Numbered from the stretch's first letter, positions 9,250-17,900 are shown. The stretch: 64,000 nt of DNA from Ruminococcus sp. AM22-13 (GCF_003471165.1 NZ_QRIL01000002.1:186001-250000); one strand, 5' to 3'. Numbers and translations are program-made. Notes: a model not told the origin generated them from the letters alone.

Positions 9250-9567
9250 CTACATCGAAAATTCCAGAACTCTTTCCACAATAAAGACCGCCGCGCATGC
9301 GAATAACGCAACCGTAAGGAGGCTTCTCTCTTTATATGCCGCAATCAGCGCCACAATAAATCCAACTGCCGCAGAAATCACACTATCTGTTGCAAAAAGA
9401 ATTGCCGGGAAAGTCATCGCTGCCAGACACGCATAAGGCACGTAATACAGAAATGACTTAATAAACGGACTGGTAATTTCTTTTCTCGAAAGTGCCAGAG
9501 GAAGCATACGGATCAGATATGTAACTGCCGCCATTACCAGAATATAAATATAAATGTTATGATTCAT
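9250..9567 (-). CDS. azlD: AzlD-family branched-chain amino-acid export subunit
   Basis: This 105-aa protein has four hydrophobic helices and the AzlD family pattern (TYLIRMLPLAL near the N-terminus, FLYYVPYACLAAMTFPAILF in the middle). AzlD is the small partner of AzlC in exporters of branched-chain amino acids. Its start overlaps the end of azlC by 11 bp, so the two are translationally coupled. Confidence 0.88.
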   Translation of the reverse strand: MNHNIYIYILVMAAVTYLIRMLPLALSRKEITSPFIKSFLYYVPYACLAAMTFPAILFATDSVISAAVGFIVALIAAYKERSLLTVALFACAAVFIVERVLEFSM

Positions 9568-10282
9568 GAGCCTTTTCCTCCTCTTTCTCTCCCTCGATCG
9601 GACAGAAATATGCCGCCGCGCCTGCCACGATCAACGTTGTGATAATAATTACAAATCCCGAGGAAACCTTTGATAACAGCGGAATCACTTTAAACAGTGT
9701 GCTCATCACCATCGCAGCCACAACAACTGCCAGCACTGCTTTATTCTGCTTCGCAGGTGGAATAATGATTGCAAGGAACATTCCATAAATGGCCACACTA
9801 AGTGCACTCATCATAAAGTCCGGAAGAAGATTTCCTGAAATCGCACCTGCCAGCGTTCCAAGTACCCAGCCAGGAATTGCTACACACATTGCTCCATAAT
9901 TGTAAAAGGCGCTTACTTTTCCCGGCTGACTTGCACTGATTCCAAAAATTTCATCTGTCACGCCAAATGCCGCAATATAACGATGAACCGGTGATTCATC
10001 CCTTCTGAATTTCTGTGCAAGGGAAAACGACATCAGACAATATCTCAGGTTAATGATCAACTGTGTCAGCGCCATTTCCCAATAAGAGCCACTCATTACC
10101 ATAATGTCAAGTCCCGCAAACTGCCCCGCGGATGTTACATTTGTCAATGAAATCAATACCGCCTGCCAGATACTCAGCCCGTCAGCAACCGCCATCATAC
10201 CAAACGTAAATGATACGGCAAAATATCCCAGTCCTATGGGGAGACCGTCTTTTAAACCCTTTCTGAAGCTTTCACTTCTCAT
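9557..10282 (-). CDS. azlC: AzlC-family branched-chain amino-acid export permease
   Basis: This 241-aa membrane protein has the AzlC signature: GLPIGLGYFAVSFTFGMMA near the N-terminus, TSAGQFAGLDIM, and NLRYCLMSFSLAQKF. With AzlD it forms a branched-chain amino-acid (or analogue) exporter. The ATG has GGAGGAGAG upstream. It is transcribed from a promoter about 120 nt upstream, and its transcript begins with a GC-rich hairpin. Confidence 0.9.
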   Translation of the reverse strand: MRSESFRKGLKDGLPIGLGYFAVSFTFGMMAVADGLSIWQAVLISLTNVTSAGQFAGLDIMVMSGSYWEMALTQLIINLRYCLMSFSLAQKFRRDESPVHRYIAAFGVTDEIFGISASQPGKVSAFYNYGAMCVAIPGWVLGTLAGAISGNLLPDFMMSALSVAIYGMFLAIIIPPAKQNKAVLAVVVAAMVMSTLFKVIPLLSKVSSGFVIIITTLIVAGAAAYFCPIEGEKEEEKAHES

Positions 10283-10370
10283 ATTGCTCTCCTCCTGTCA
10301 TAGTTTTACGCCAGACCTTTTATCATCTTTTTGCATATATCCTGAAATGTCATATACAAAACGCAGATAA

Positions 10371-10431
10371 CCCGGAGGACACATCTTCGGCCTCCGGGCT
10401 TTATAATATCTTGAAAATGCTCATTTCACAA
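10371..10431 (-). promoter_or_regulatory. azlCD promoter with 5'-terminal stem-loop
   Basis: In the minus sense TTGTGA (10426-10431), 17 bp, then TATTAT (10403-10408). The predicted transcript starts at the hairpin CCCGGAGG...CCTCCGGG (10371-10398), which would form a 5'-end stem-loop. No T-run follows it in the minus sense, so it is more likely a stabiliser or regulatory leader than a terminator. Confidence 0.5.
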
Positions 10432-10498
10432 GTTTACATCATCTGATAAAAACAGTCAACCTTCAATCTTTATCCAAAATACTCACCGCTTATCACTC

Positions 10499-10641
10499 GT
10501 TACTGTTCACTTCGTTCTCAGTAACGTAGCCAAAATTCATTCCAGATTGCCTGCGGCAATGGAATTTTGGCTTGTATGTCTCGGGATTTTGGCATATTCA
10601 TGCCAAAACACCTCGCGGGATAGAGGCGTGCGAACAGTAAC
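10499..10641. mobile_element. MITE family 1, full copy A (143 bp)
   Basis: Terminal inverted repeats GTTACTGTTCAC / GCGAACAGTAAC bound a 143-bp element with no coding capacity. It is flanked by a perfect 8-bp direct duplication TATCACTC (10491-10498 and 10642-10649), direct evidence of transposition. Internal hairpins include CCAAAATTC...GAATTTTGG and TTTTGGCAT...ATGCCAAAA. It lies between azlC and the Fur-family gene. Confidence 0.88.
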
Positions 10642-10649
10642 TATCACTC

Positions 10650-10690
10650 TTCCCAATTGAAGCAGGTGACTTACCTGATTCGGTTAAAAA
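10650..10690. repeat. Family-2 repeat, short copy
   Basis: AATTGAAGCAGG followed by ACTTACCTGATTCGGTTAA matches the last ~40 bp of the longer copy at 12.4-12.6 kb. Confidence 0.5.
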
Positions 10691-10728
10691 CAAACTTTTA
10701 ATATATTGAATAATAGCATACGTTTTAC

Positions 10729-11157
10729 CTACTCGGCGTTTTCGTGATCGCCAGATTTACACTCTTTACATATTCCGTACAGAATAGAATTCTTACACTG
10801 CAATGTAAATCCATGACTTTCTTCGATATGATGAGAAATCTCCTCCATAAAATGACATTCCAGATGAATAATCTTTCCACATTTCACACATTTCAGATGC
10901 AGGTGCTGTTCACATCCACGTCCCGGTTCTACATACTGATAGGCCGCCTGACATCCTTTCTCAGCCACGTATTTAATCACTGTGCCATCCTTCGCAAGTT
11001 TATCCAGGTAACGGTAAATCGTTGTGATATTTACCTCGCTGTCATGCTGTTTCAGATATTCGTCCACATCCGCTGCTGTCACCGTATGATCATTGCTGTT
11101 CTTCAGATATTCAAGTATTTTCCTGCGGCTTGCCGTCGCATAACTGCTTCCCGCCAT
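10729..11157 (-). CDS. Fur-family metal-responsive repressor
   Basis: This 142-aa regulator has a winged-helix DNA-binding half (about residues 1-80, VNITTIYRYLDKLAKDGTV) and a C-terminal dimerisation half with HLHLKCVKCGKIIHLECH and CKECK, the two CxxC pairs of the structural zinc site. The family senses iron, zinc, manganese or peroxide. It directly follows the predicted heavy-metal exporter gene with an 8-nt gap, so they form one operon. Which metal it senses cannot be read from the sequence; a zinc sensor (Zur-like) is a reasonable guess given its partner. Confidence 0.85.
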   Translation of the reverse strand: MAGSSYATASRRKILEYLKNSNDHTVTAADVDEYLKQHDSEVNITTIYRYLDKLAKDGTVIKYVAEKGCQAAYQYVEPGRGCEQHLHLKCVKCGKIIHLECHFMEEISHHIEESHGFTLQCKNSILYGICKECKSGDHENAE

Positions 11158-11165
11158 AATTCCTC

Positions 11166-12020
11166 CTAAAATACGATTCCTGCAAATTCAATAATAATTC
11201 CCCAGAATACACCCAGTCCGTAAAGAGTTCCGATAATTTTCAGATTCTGAGCTCTGTCGTGATTTAAACGGAACAGGATCAGAAGTCCGACTCCTGCATT
11301 CACCAGAAGTCCCGCCATCATCGCACCCGCTCCGATAATGTGATCCAGGTATAACTGAGTAATCACTACAGAAGAAGCACAGTTCGGAATCAGACCTACA
11401 AGAGCCGCCATCATCTCACCCACGATCGGTGTCCCTGTAAAAAATCCTGCCAGTGTTTCTTCTCCTGCCAGTCCAATGATAATATTTAAAGCCAGAGAAA
11501 TCAAGAAAATATATACAAAAACTTTCAATGTGTGGGATGCCGCTGAGGAAAGCAGTCCATGCTCACAATGACAGCGCTCCTCCTCGCAGATCTCATGAAT
11601 ATCCATATCCTTTTCCTGCTTCTTCAAAATATGCGTATAAACATATTCCACAACCAGACCGGAAAAGATTCCAATTGCCGCCTTGCAGGCCAGTATTTTC
11701 ACAATCGTAACAGCCGGCACAGCATTAGAAATCATGATTGGAAGCATCTCATCTGAAGTAGACAGATACACTGCGATCAGTGTTCCCACAGTAATCACAC
11801 GACCTGAAAAAAGACTGGATGCCGCAGCCGAGAAGCCACACTGTGGAATTACACCCAGAAGTCCTCCCCATACCGGTCCAAGCTTCCCTGCTGTGCGGAT
11901 TCTGTTGCGTGCCGCTGAACCTGTCTTATGTTCCAGCCATTCCATAAATAAATAAGTAAGAAACAGGAATGGAAGCAGTTTAATACTGTCTATTGCTGAA
12001 TCTAATATAATCTCTGACAT
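11166..12020 (-). CDS. Predicted 10-TM heavy-metal exporter (ArsP_2 / PF11449 type)
   Basis: This 284-aa protein has two hydrophobic blocks of about five helices each. Each block carries a proline/cysteine motif (GVIPQCGFSAAASSLFSGR near residue 60, GLIPNCASSVVITQLYLD near residue 215), an inverted internal duplication typical of this exporter family. A cytoplasmic loop in the middle is rich in Cys/His/Glu (CEEERCHCEHG), a likely metal-binding spot. The start at 12020 was chosen because GGAGGG lies just upstream; the longer frame from 12038 overlaps that site. It is co-transcribed with the Fur-family repressor and preceded by a promoter with a duplicated operator-like repeat. Confidence 0.8.
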   Translation of the reverse strand: MSEIILDSAIDSIKLLPFLFLTYLFMEWLEHKTGSAARNRIRTAGKLGPVWGGLLGVIPQCGFSAAASSLFSGRVITVGTLIAVYLSTSDEMLPIMISNAVPAVTIVKILACKAAIGIFSGLVVEYVYTHILKKQEKDMDIHEICEEERCHCEHGLLSSAASHTLKVFVYIFLISLALNIIIGLAGEETLAGFFTGTPIVGEMMAALVGLIPNCASSVVITQLYLDHIIGAGAMMAGLLVNAGVGLLILFRLNHDRAQNLKIIGTLYGLGVFWGIIIEFAGIVF

Positions 12021-12127
12021 ATACCCTCCTGATATCACACAAAATTATTTCTATAGAAATTTCGCAGATACATCCAAATTATCTGCCTCGTATCTTCTAT
12101 CTTCTCCTATCTGATTAATGTTGTGAT

Positions 12128-12197
12128 ATTTGCAACTTGTTCGTATTTGCAACTTGTTTGCATTTTTGTATTATATCGCATTTTCATCATTTGTCAA
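12128..12197 (-). promoter_or_regulatory. Promoter with tandem operator-like repeats for the exporter/Fur-family operon
   Basis: In the minus sense TTGACA (12192-12197), 16 bp, TATAAT (12170-12175). Directly downstream are two direct repeats, AACAAGTTGCAAATA, 17 bp apart (within 12130-12165), overlapping the expected transcription start. They are the best candidate binding sites for the Fur-family protein encoded in the same operon. Confidence 0.6.
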
Positions 12198-12258
12198 GTC
12201 CCCACCCACTGTTTATTGCTCTTCGCAACCTCCGCAGGGGACTTGCTTGATTCGGTTA
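12196..12258. repeat. Family-2 repeat, ~63-bp copy
   Basis: AAGTCCCC and GGGGACTT form a hairpin arm pair, followed by the tail CTTGATTCGGTTAA. The unit is about 85% identical by eye to 12499-12562. Confidence 0.6.
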
Positions 12259-12274
12259 AAGAATAGAATCACAT

Positions 12275-12325
12275 AAAAAAGACCATCTTCCGGATATAGG
12301 GGGTAAAATCCGGAAAATGGTCTTC
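12275..12325 (-). terminator. Terminator downstream of metY
   Basis: The stem GACCATCTTCCGGAT / ATCCGGAAAATGGTC is followed in the minus sense by TTTTTTATG. It ends the metY transcript before the exporter promoter. Confidence 0.75.
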
Positions 12326-12403
12326 TTATCACGTTATTCTATTCTTGCAATAATTAAGGAGGCATATGCAATGATAATCGAAAATACTACTTATTTACTT
12401 GTC

Positions 12404-12562
12404 AATCGGATATTCGCAATCCGCTTTCGCTACTTGCTCATAACAGAATAACTGCTCCGCAGTTTATCAGGAGGGGCTTGTACCCCTCCTGATACAAGCA
12501 AGTCCCACCCACTGCTTATTGCTCCTCGCAATTGAAGCAGGGGACTTACTTGATTCGGTTAA
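12404..12562. repeat. Family-2 repeat, long copy
   Basis: The copy contains three hairpins: CGGATATTCGCAATCCG, CAGGAGGGGCTTGTACCCCTCCTG, and AAGTCCCACC...AGGGGACTT. It ends with ACTTGATTCGGTTAA. Parts recur at 33507-33605, 38285-38350 and 30245-30272. A short MITE-like piece (CACCTCGCGGGATAG) follows at 12584-12598. Confidence 0.6.
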
Positions 12563-12626
12563 AAACCATCGTAACTGTTCAGCACCTCGCGGGATAGCAG
12601 ACTGCAAAACAGCTACAAACCATTCA

Positions 12627-13940
12627 TTATTCAGCAACAGCTTTGAATGCTTCGTCAAGGTCCTGAATAATATCGTCAACGTTCTCTGTACCGATAGAAA
12701 GACGGATTGTGTTTGGTTTGATACCCTGATCAAGAAGCTCTTCTTCTGTGCACTGGCTGTGTGTTGTTGTAGCCGGATGGATAACAAGAGATTTAACATC
12801 AGCTACATTGGCAAGCAGTGAGAACAGTTCAAGGTTATCAATGAAGTCTTTTGCTTTCTGTGCATCACCTTTAATCTCAAATGTAAAGATAGAACCGCCG
12901 CCGTTCGGGAAGTATTTCTTGTAAAGTTCCTGCTGGCTTGGATCTGTGGATACAGATGGATGATGAACTTTCTCTACCTGTGGGTGATTGTTCAGATACT
13001 GAACAACTTTCAGTGCGTTCTCTACATGACGCTCTACACGAAGAGACAGTGTCTCAAGTCCCTGAAGGAAGATGAAAGAGCTTACCGGAGAGATTGTAGC
13101 ACCTGTGTCACGAAGAAGGATTGCACGGATCTTTGTAACAAATGCTGCAGGTCCGCATGCTTTTGTAAAGCTTACACCATGGTAGCTTGGGTTTGGCTCT
13201 GTAAGAGATGCGAATTTACCTGATGCTTCCCAGTCAAATTTACCACCTTCTACGATGACACCACCGATTGTTGTTCCATGTCCACCGATGAATTTAGTTG
13301 CGGAATGAACAACGATATCTGCACCATATTCGATTGGTCTTACAAGGTAAGGTGTTGCAAATGTGTTATCTACAACAAGCGGAATCTTATGTGCATGAGC
13401 AATCTTTGCGATAGCTTCAATATCAACTACATCAGAGTTCGGGTTTCCAAGAGTCTCGATATAAACAGCCTTTGTGTTATCCTGGATTGCATTCTCTACT
13501 TCTTCAAGGTTGAATACATCAACAAATGTTGTCTTGATTCCATAAGCCGGAAGTGTATGTTCCAGAAGGTTTGTTGTTCCACCGTAGATATTCTTAGCTG
13601 CTACGATGTGGTCACCCTGCTGTGCAAGGTTCTCGATTGTATATGTGATAGCTGCTGCACCGGATGCTACAGCAAGTGCTGCGGAACCACCTTCAAGTGC
13701 TGCGATTCTCTTCTCAAATACATCTTCTGTCGGGTTTGTAAGACGTCCGTAGATGTTACCTGCATCTGCAAGTCCGAAACGAGCTGCTGCGTGATCGCAG
13801 TTTCTGAATACATAAGAGGATGTCTGATAGATCGGTACTGCTCTTGCATCTGTAACCGGATCCGGGGTTTCCTGCCCTACGTGAAGCTGTAATGTTTCAA
13901 ATTTGAAATGTCTGTCTTTTCTTGCGATTTTCTTGCTCAT
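12627..13940 (-). CDS. metY: O-acetylhomoserine sulfhydrylase
   Basis: This 437-aa PLP enzyme of the Cys/Met metabolism family makes homocysteine from O-acetylhomoserine and sulfide. The length and the N-terminal [15 protein letters not shown] are typical of MetY rather than MetB or MetC (about 380 aa). The PLP lysine lies in [16 protein letters not shown], with [15 protein letters not shown] and NPSYHGVSF also characteristic. It belongs to a sulfur-assimilation block with mnmA, cysK and an Rrf2 regulator. Its promoter carries an ACTAGGAATA box that also occurs in the Rrf2 gene's own promoter. Confidence 0.93.
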   Translation of the reverse strand: MSKKIARKDRHFKFETLQLHVGQETPDPVTDARAVPIYQTSSYVFRNCDHAAARFGLADAGNIYGRLTNPTEDVFEKRIAALEGGSAALAVASGAAAITYTIENLAQQGDHIVAAKNIYGGTTNLLEHTLPAYGIKTTFVDVFNLEEVENAIQDNTKAVYIETLGNPNSDVVDIEAIAKIAHAHKIPLVVDNTFATPYLVRPIEYGADIVVHSATKFIGGHGTTIGGVIVEGGKFDWEASGKFASLTEPNPSYHGVSFTKACGPAAFVTKIRAILLRDTGATISPVSSFIFLQGLETLSLRVERHVENALKVVQYLNNHPQVEKVHHPSVSTDPSQQELYKKYFPNGGGSIFTFEIKGDAQKAKDFIDNLELFSLLANVADVKSLVIHPATTTHSQCTEEELLDQGIKPNTIRLSIGTENVDDIIQDLDEAFKAVAE

Positions 13941-14230
13941 GTGTTTGTCCTCATCTTTCTCTATAATTATAATTCGTTATGGTCTTTATTATCAGATTCA
14001 CTCTGATCATATAACTCTATGATATGTATCCCGGAACTTCAACTTCTTATATCCGGAAAATTCTCAGGATTTCTATTTTAATATGTTCTGTTTTCTCTTA
14101 GATCAACAACACAGACACATTCGTTTCTCTTCTATACAAATTCGATTCTGGCTTTTTAATACTCTCATTTTCTAAGCCTCTTCTCTTTCTACATATTTCA
14201 TATCTGTTTGATATGATTTAGCATAGTTGT
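13941..14230 (-). other. metY leader, 290 nt, no known riboswitch recognised
   Basis: The stretch between the metY promoter and start has no gene. A modest hairpin TCCGGATATAAG...AGTTCCGGGA is present. The conserved cores of SAM riboswitches and T-boxes were looked for by eye and not found. Confidence 0.5.
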
Positions 14231-14259
14231 ATATTATCACCCTATTCCTAGTATGTCAA
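14231..14259 (-). promoter_or_regulatory. metY promoter with Rrf2-type operator
   Basis: In the minus sense TTGACA (14254-14259), 17 bp, TAATAT (14231-14236). The spacer contains ACTAGGAATA, identical to a sequence in the same position of the Rrf2 gene promoter at 17630-17659. A repressor bound there would block RNA polymerase. Confidence 0.65.
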
Positions 14260-14387
14260 TAGGAAAACGAAAGTTTTTTCCTGATAACCTTATCTTAGAA
14301 TTTTATAGCTTTTAATAGTTAATAACTATATGTCTATCATTCAGATTACAAAAACATTTCAAAGCAAAGCAATTCGCAAATATAAGA

Positions 14388-14440
14388 CAAAAAAGTGTAC
14401 CGACAAGTTGATTTTTGAAACAATCTTGCCGGTACACTTG
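14388..14440 (-). terminator. Terminator after mnmA
   Basis: AAGTGTACCGGCAAG pairs with CTTGTCGGTACACTT in the minus sense, followed by TTTTTTG. Confidence 0.82.
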
Positions 14441-14464
14441 CACTCCTGATTTTCAACTTCCTGT

Positions 14465-15547
14465 TTATTTAATGCAACTCTCGATCACGCCGCCGCCGAC
14501 AACGATATCTCCGTCATAAAGAACTACTGCCTGTCCTTTTGTGATAGCTCTCTGTGGTTTGTCGAAACGCACATGAAGAACTCCATCCTCTGTCTGCCAT
14601 GCCACTGCATCCTGCTCCGGATGACGGTAGCGAATCTTCGCTTTCAGCCTCATCGGCTCTTTCAGGGATTCGCAGGAAATCAGATTTACTTTTGCAGCTG
14701 TCAGTTCCGAATGAAAAAGATCCTCGTTACTTCCAAGAACTACCTGATTCAGCTTAGGTGAAATCTCACATACATACAGTCTGGAAGCAGCCGGAATACC
14801 AAGTCCTCTTCTCTGTCCAAGTGTATAATGAATGATTCCTTTGTGCTTACCGAGAACATTTCCCTCTGTATCCACGAATTCTCCCGGCTTCGATTTACGT
14901 CCGGTATACTGTTCGATAAACTTCGCATAATCTCCGTCCGGCACGAAACAGATATCCTGGCTGTCATGCTTTCTCGCATTGACAAATCCATTCTTCTCTG
15001 CGATTTCACGAACTTCTGTCTTGCGCAGTCCGCCAAGTGGCAGGGAAATGTGCGCCAGCTGCTCCTGTGTCAGCATGTACAGCACGTAACTCTGGTCTTT
15101 CGTATCATCTACCGCTTTCTTTAATAAATAACGGCCTTTCTCCTCATCATACTCTATGCGGGCATAATGACCTGTTACGATATAATCGTACTCCAGTTCA
15201 CGCATTCTCTGTAACATCTTGTCAAATTTCAGATAGCGGTTGCAGTCGATACATGGATTCGGCGTGCAGCCATGTTCATACGCATCCACAAAACGATCCA
15301 TGACATCTTCTTTAAATCTCTCTGAAAAGTTAAAGACATAATATTTAATTCCCATTCTGTAGCAGACACTTCTCGCATCCTCCACGTCATCCAGAGAACA
15401 GCAGGTATTTTCTCTCTTAACTCCTATGTCTTCATTGTGATACAATTTCATAGTAGCACCGATACACTCGTCGCCCGATTCCTTTGTCAGCAGAGCTGCC
15501 ACAGAGCTATCCACTCCGCCGCTCATTGCGATAATTGCTTTTCTCAT
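14465..15547 (-). CDS. mnmA: tRNA 2-thiouridine(34) synthase
   Basis: This 360-aa cytoplasmic enzyme installs the 2-thio group on wobble uridine of Lys, Glu and Gln tRNAs, taking sulfur from a cysteine desulfurase relay. The PP-loop AMSGGVDSSVAAL is at residues 7-19. The two catalytic cysteines lie in the GCTPNPCIDCNRY region and in SQDICFVPDGDY. The start at 15547 begins at the family N-terminus MRKAIIAMSGG; a longer frame to 15649 runs back through a perfect palindrome and is not credible. It lies between cysK and metY on the same strand but has its own terminator. Confidence 0.94.
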   Translation of the reverse strand: MRKAIIAMSGGVDSSVAALLTKESGDECIGATMKLYHNEDIGVKRENTCCSLDDVEDARSVCYRMGIKYYVFNFSERFKEDVMDRFVDAYEHGCTPNPCIDCNRYLKFDKMLQRMRELEYDYIVTGHYARIEYDEEKGRYLLKKAVDDTKDQSYVLYMLTQEQLAHISLPLGGLRKTEVREIAEKNGFVNARKHDSQDICFVPDGDYAKFIEQYTGRKSKPGEFVDTEGNVLGKHKGIIHYTLGQRRGLGIPAASRLYVCEISPKLNQVVLGSNEDLFHSELTAAKVNLISCESLKEPMRLKAKIRYRHPEQDAVAWQTEDGVLHVRFDKPQRAITKGQAVVLYDGDIVVGGGVIESCIK

Positions 15548-15613
15548 TTTTATTCCATCCTGTTCTATGATCCGATTACCCGGAATATTATTGTTTATGA
15601 TAATTTTATTTAT

Positions 15614-15651
15614 AAATGTCAGGGGCAAAAGGTATTTTGCCCCTGACATTT
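15614..15651. repeat. Perfect 17-bp-arm palindrome (TCAGGGGCAAAA)
   Basis: AAATGTCAGGGGCAAAA / TTTTGCCCCTGACATTT with a 4-nt loop. A related sequence, GTTAGGGTCAAAAGGC followed by ATTTTGCCCCTAAC, occurs at 43455-43484, so this is a dispersed repeat rather than a gene-specific terminator, although it could also end transcription. Confidence 0.6.
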
Positions 15652-15674
15652 ATTCTAACACATTTATGTAAAAT

Positions 15675-15702
15675 AAAAAAAGCCCTAAAAAGGGCTTTTT
15701 TC
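15675..15702 (-). terminator. Terminator after cysK
   Basis: AAAAAAGCCCTTTTTAGGGCTTTTTT, a compact GC stem with flanking A- and T-runs, lies 3 nt after the cysK stop. Confidence 0.85.
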
Positions 15703-15705
15703 ATT

Positions 15706-16635
15706 TTACACAAATAATGGAGTAGAATAGTAACGGTCACCGGAATCCGGAAGAAGTGCCACGATTGTCTTTCCTTTGTTCTCCGGTCTCTTAGCCAGTT
15801 CGATTGCTGCATAGAGAGCTGCACCGGAGGAAATACCAACCAGGATTCCTTCATGTTTAGCGATCAGTTTGCCTGTTGCAAACGCATCTTCGTTCTCTAC
15901 CGGAATAATTTCATTATATACATCTGTGTTTAATGCTTTCGGAACAAATCCTGCACCGATACCCTGAATCTTATGCGGGCCGCTCTTTCCCTGGGAAAGT
16001 ACCGGAGAAGTTGCAGGCTCTACTGCTACTACTTTTACATCTGGGTTCTGGGATTTGAGATATTCACCAACACCAGTGATAGTTCCGCCTGTACCAACAC
16101 CTGCTACAAAGATATCAACCTGTCCATCTGTATCTCTCCAGATCTCCGGTCCTGTAGTTTTTCTGTGGATTGCCGGGTTTGCCGGGTTCTCGAACTGTCC
16201 CGGGATGAAACTGTTCTCATATTCAGCTGCCAGTTCATTTGCTTTCGCGATTGCACCGTTCATACCTTTTGTTCCGTCTGTTAAAACAATCTCTGCACCG
16301 TATGCTTTCAGAATGTTTCTTCTCTCAACACTCATTGTCTCCGGCATGGTAAGAATTACTCTGTATCCTTTGATTGCTGCAAGAGAGGCAAGACCAATTC
16401 CTGTGTTTCCTGATGTAGGCTCAATGATTACTGCGCCAGGTTTCAGAATACCTTTCTCTTCTGCATCTTCGATCATGCTCAATGCGATACGGTCCTTAGC
16501 ACTTCCTGCCGGGTTAAAGTACTCAAGTTTAACAAGAATCTTAGCTTCCAGACCAAGATCTTTCTCAATATTTCCAACCTCAAGGAGAGGTGTATTTCCA
16601 ACCAGTTCTGCTGCGTTCTTATAAATTTTACCCAT
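15706..16635 (-). CDS. cysK: Cysteine synthase A
   Basis: This 309-aa PLP enzyme makes cysteine from O-acetylserine and sulfide. Family motifs are the PLP lysine in [15 protein letters not shown], the substrate loop [29 protein letters not shown] and the C-terminal [15 protein letters not shown]. The start has AGGGAGG upstream. It sits between mnmA and the Rrf2 regulator, with its own strong promoter (16696-16724) and terminator. Confidence 0.95.
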   Translation of the reverse strand: MGKIYKNAAELVGNTPLLEVGNIEKDLGLEAKILVKLEYFNPAGSAKDRIALSMIEDAEEKGILKPGAVIIEPTSGNTGIGLASLAAIKGYRVILTMPETMSVERRNILKAYGAEIVLTDGTKGMNGAIAKANELAAEYENSFIPGQFENPANPAIHRKTTGPEIWRDTDGQVDIFVAGVGTGGTITGVGEYLKSQNPDVKVVAVEPATSPVLSQGKSGPHKIQGIGAGFVPKALNTDVYNEIIPVENEDAFATGKLIAKHEGILVGISSGAALYAAIELAKRPENKGKTIVALLPDSGDRYYSTPLFV

Positions 16636-16695
16636 GAGTTCGTCCTCCCTGTTTTATATTTCATAGTAAATATATATGAATTATATGTTATATAC

Positions 16696-16724
16696 ATAAT
16701 ATGCTATAAAGCCGCTATTGTCAA
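16696..16724 (-). promoter_or_regulatory. cysK promoter
   Basis: In the minus sense TTGACA (16719-16724), 17 bp, TATTAT (16696-16701). The ACTAGGAATA box seen upstream of metY and the Rrf2 gene is not obvious here. Confidence 0.7.
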
Positions 16725-16760
16725 GGGGTAAATTCAAAAAATTCCCGGTGCATATCCTTA

Positions 16761-16920
16761 GAGTGTGTTTGAAAAAGGCTTTCTACAAGATGTGCGTCAC
16801 AATTTGTGGGAGATTTTGTCTGATTGAGGGCGGCGTAGCGGGCTACGCCAACCGAAAGAAGGCAAAATATACCGCAAAGTGGGGCGCACAGATTGCAGGA
16901 ATGATTTTTCAAACACACTC
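16761..16920. mobile_element. 160-bp palindromic repeat element (family 3)
   Basis: Perfect 15-bp terminal inverted repeats GAGTGTGTTTGAAAA bound a non-coding element that is palindromic over most of its length. The centre is GGCGTAGCGGGCTACGCC. No target duplication is visible. A truncated right half recurs at 18396-18437. It resembles non-autonomous palindromic elements common in gut Lachnospiraceae (family knowledge, not checked). Confidence 0.7.
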
Positions 16921-16939
16921 CAGAACATGTTTGATGTCA

Positions 16940-16980
16940 AAACAGCCCCGCGATTGCACTTTCAAATCGCAGGGCTGTTG
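16940..16980 (-). terminator. Terminator downstream of the Rrf2 gene
   Basis: AACAGCCCTGCGATTTG pairs with CAATCGCGGGGCTGTT, followed by TTTTG in the minus sense. Confidence 0.7.
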
Positions 16981-17092
16981 ATAATCTGCTTTATACATCT
17001 ATCGGTGTAATAACTCAGATCCGTTATTTATTTTTTCTCTTTCTTACCACTACCGTCGTGATAACCAATGCAGATGCTACAAGAAGCAGAAA

Positions 17093-17527
17093 TCAGATCA
17101 CGTAGTCATTTCCCATCTGTTCATACCAGTCTTTGAGATCCTGGAGTGTTACTTTATCCAGTACACTCTCCATTGCCTCATCCAGCATCTTCCATAAGCG
17201 GAGTGTTACACACTCTCCGGCTTTGCTGCACTGGTTTGGTTCATCTTCCAGACAGGCTACCGGTTTCATGCTGCCCTCTGTCAGGCGCAGGATAGTGCCT
17301 ACAGTGTAAGTCTTAGGCTCTCTGGCGAGCATATAACCGCCCTGGGCTCCTCTTAAGCTCTTAACGTATCCTGCTTTCTTTAATGATGAAATAATCTGCT
17401 CCAGATATTTCTCGGAAATATCCTGTCTCGCAGCAATATCTTTAATCTTGACCAGCTCACCTGTGTTATGCACAGCAAGGTCCAGCATCAGTCTTAACGC
17501 ATATCTTCCTTTAGTAGATATCTGCAT
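17093..17527 (-). CDS. Rrf2-family transcriptional regulator (CymR/IscR-like)
   Basis: This 144-aa winged-helix regulator has the Rrf2 N-terminus MQISTKGRYALRLMLDLA and the recognition segment SEKYLEQIISSLKKAGYV...RGAQGGY. Three cysteines at residues 92, 100 and 106 (CLEDEPNQC, then GEC) match the iron-sulfur ligand region of IscR-type members. The genes around it (cysK, mnmA, metY) make it a plausible regulator of cysteine and sulfur metabolism, and its promoter shares a box with metY, suggesting autoregulation. After its TGA stop the frame continues for 21 hydrophobic codons (see findings). Confidence 0.9.
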   Translation of the reverse strand: MQISTKGRYALRLMLDLAVHNTGELVKIKDIAARQDISEKYLEQIISSLKKAGYVKSLRGAQGGYMLAREPKTYTVGTILRLTEGSMKPVACLEDEPNQCSKAGECVTLRLWKMLDEAMESVLDKVTLQDLKDWYEQMGNDYVI

Positions 17528-17629
17528 ATTCCAAAACCCTCCTGATTTTATATTTCCCGGGTATCTGAAATCTTACTTCAACCCGGCATTATATTTATAG
17601 AAACTTTTATCTATTATTATCTCCTCCCT

Positions 17630-17659
17630 ATTATATAGTATTCCTAGTTATTTGGTCAA
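17630..17659 (-). promoter_or_regulatory. Rrf2-gene promoter with shared operator
   Basis: In the minus sense TTGACC (17654-17659), 18 bp, TATAAT (17630-17635). The spacer holds ACTAGGAATACTATA, which shares ACTAGGAATA with the metY promoter at the same position. Confidence 0.65.
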
Positions 17660-17698
17660 GATATATTTTTATTCCCTATATGAATATAGTGAAATATA

Positions 17699-17770
17699 GG
17701 CTACTGTTCACATGCTGCTATTTTACGATACTTTTTGTCATAATAATATGCCAAAATCCCATGACATTGT
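17699..17770. repeat. Degenerate fragment of MITE family 1
   Basis: CTACTGTTCACATGC...ATATGCCAAAATCCCATGACAT aligns with the left half of copy B (GTTACTGTTCACACTCC...ATATGCCAAAATCCCGAGACAT). The right half is gone. Confidence 0.5.
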
Positions 17771-17787
17771 TATTATTCTTTACAGTC

Positions 17788-17823
17788 AAAAAATCACAGG
17801 GCTCAACAACAAGCCCTGTGATT
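17788..17823 (-). terminator. Terminator after the ACT-domain gene
   Basis: AATCACAGGGCTTG and AGCCCTGTGATT pair, followed by TTTTTGAC in the minus sense. Confidence 0.8.
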
Positions 17824-17900
17824 CTCATCCTTCTCTATAATTATAGTAAATCCATAAATAATACAGTATTTTATTGACTTGCCATAATATCTGCTGTCTC

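Noticed and set aside
13941..14260. Possible SAM riboswitch upstream of metY
   Set aside because: The conserved cores of SAM riboswitch classes were not found. Only a promoter with an Rrf2-type box is supported.
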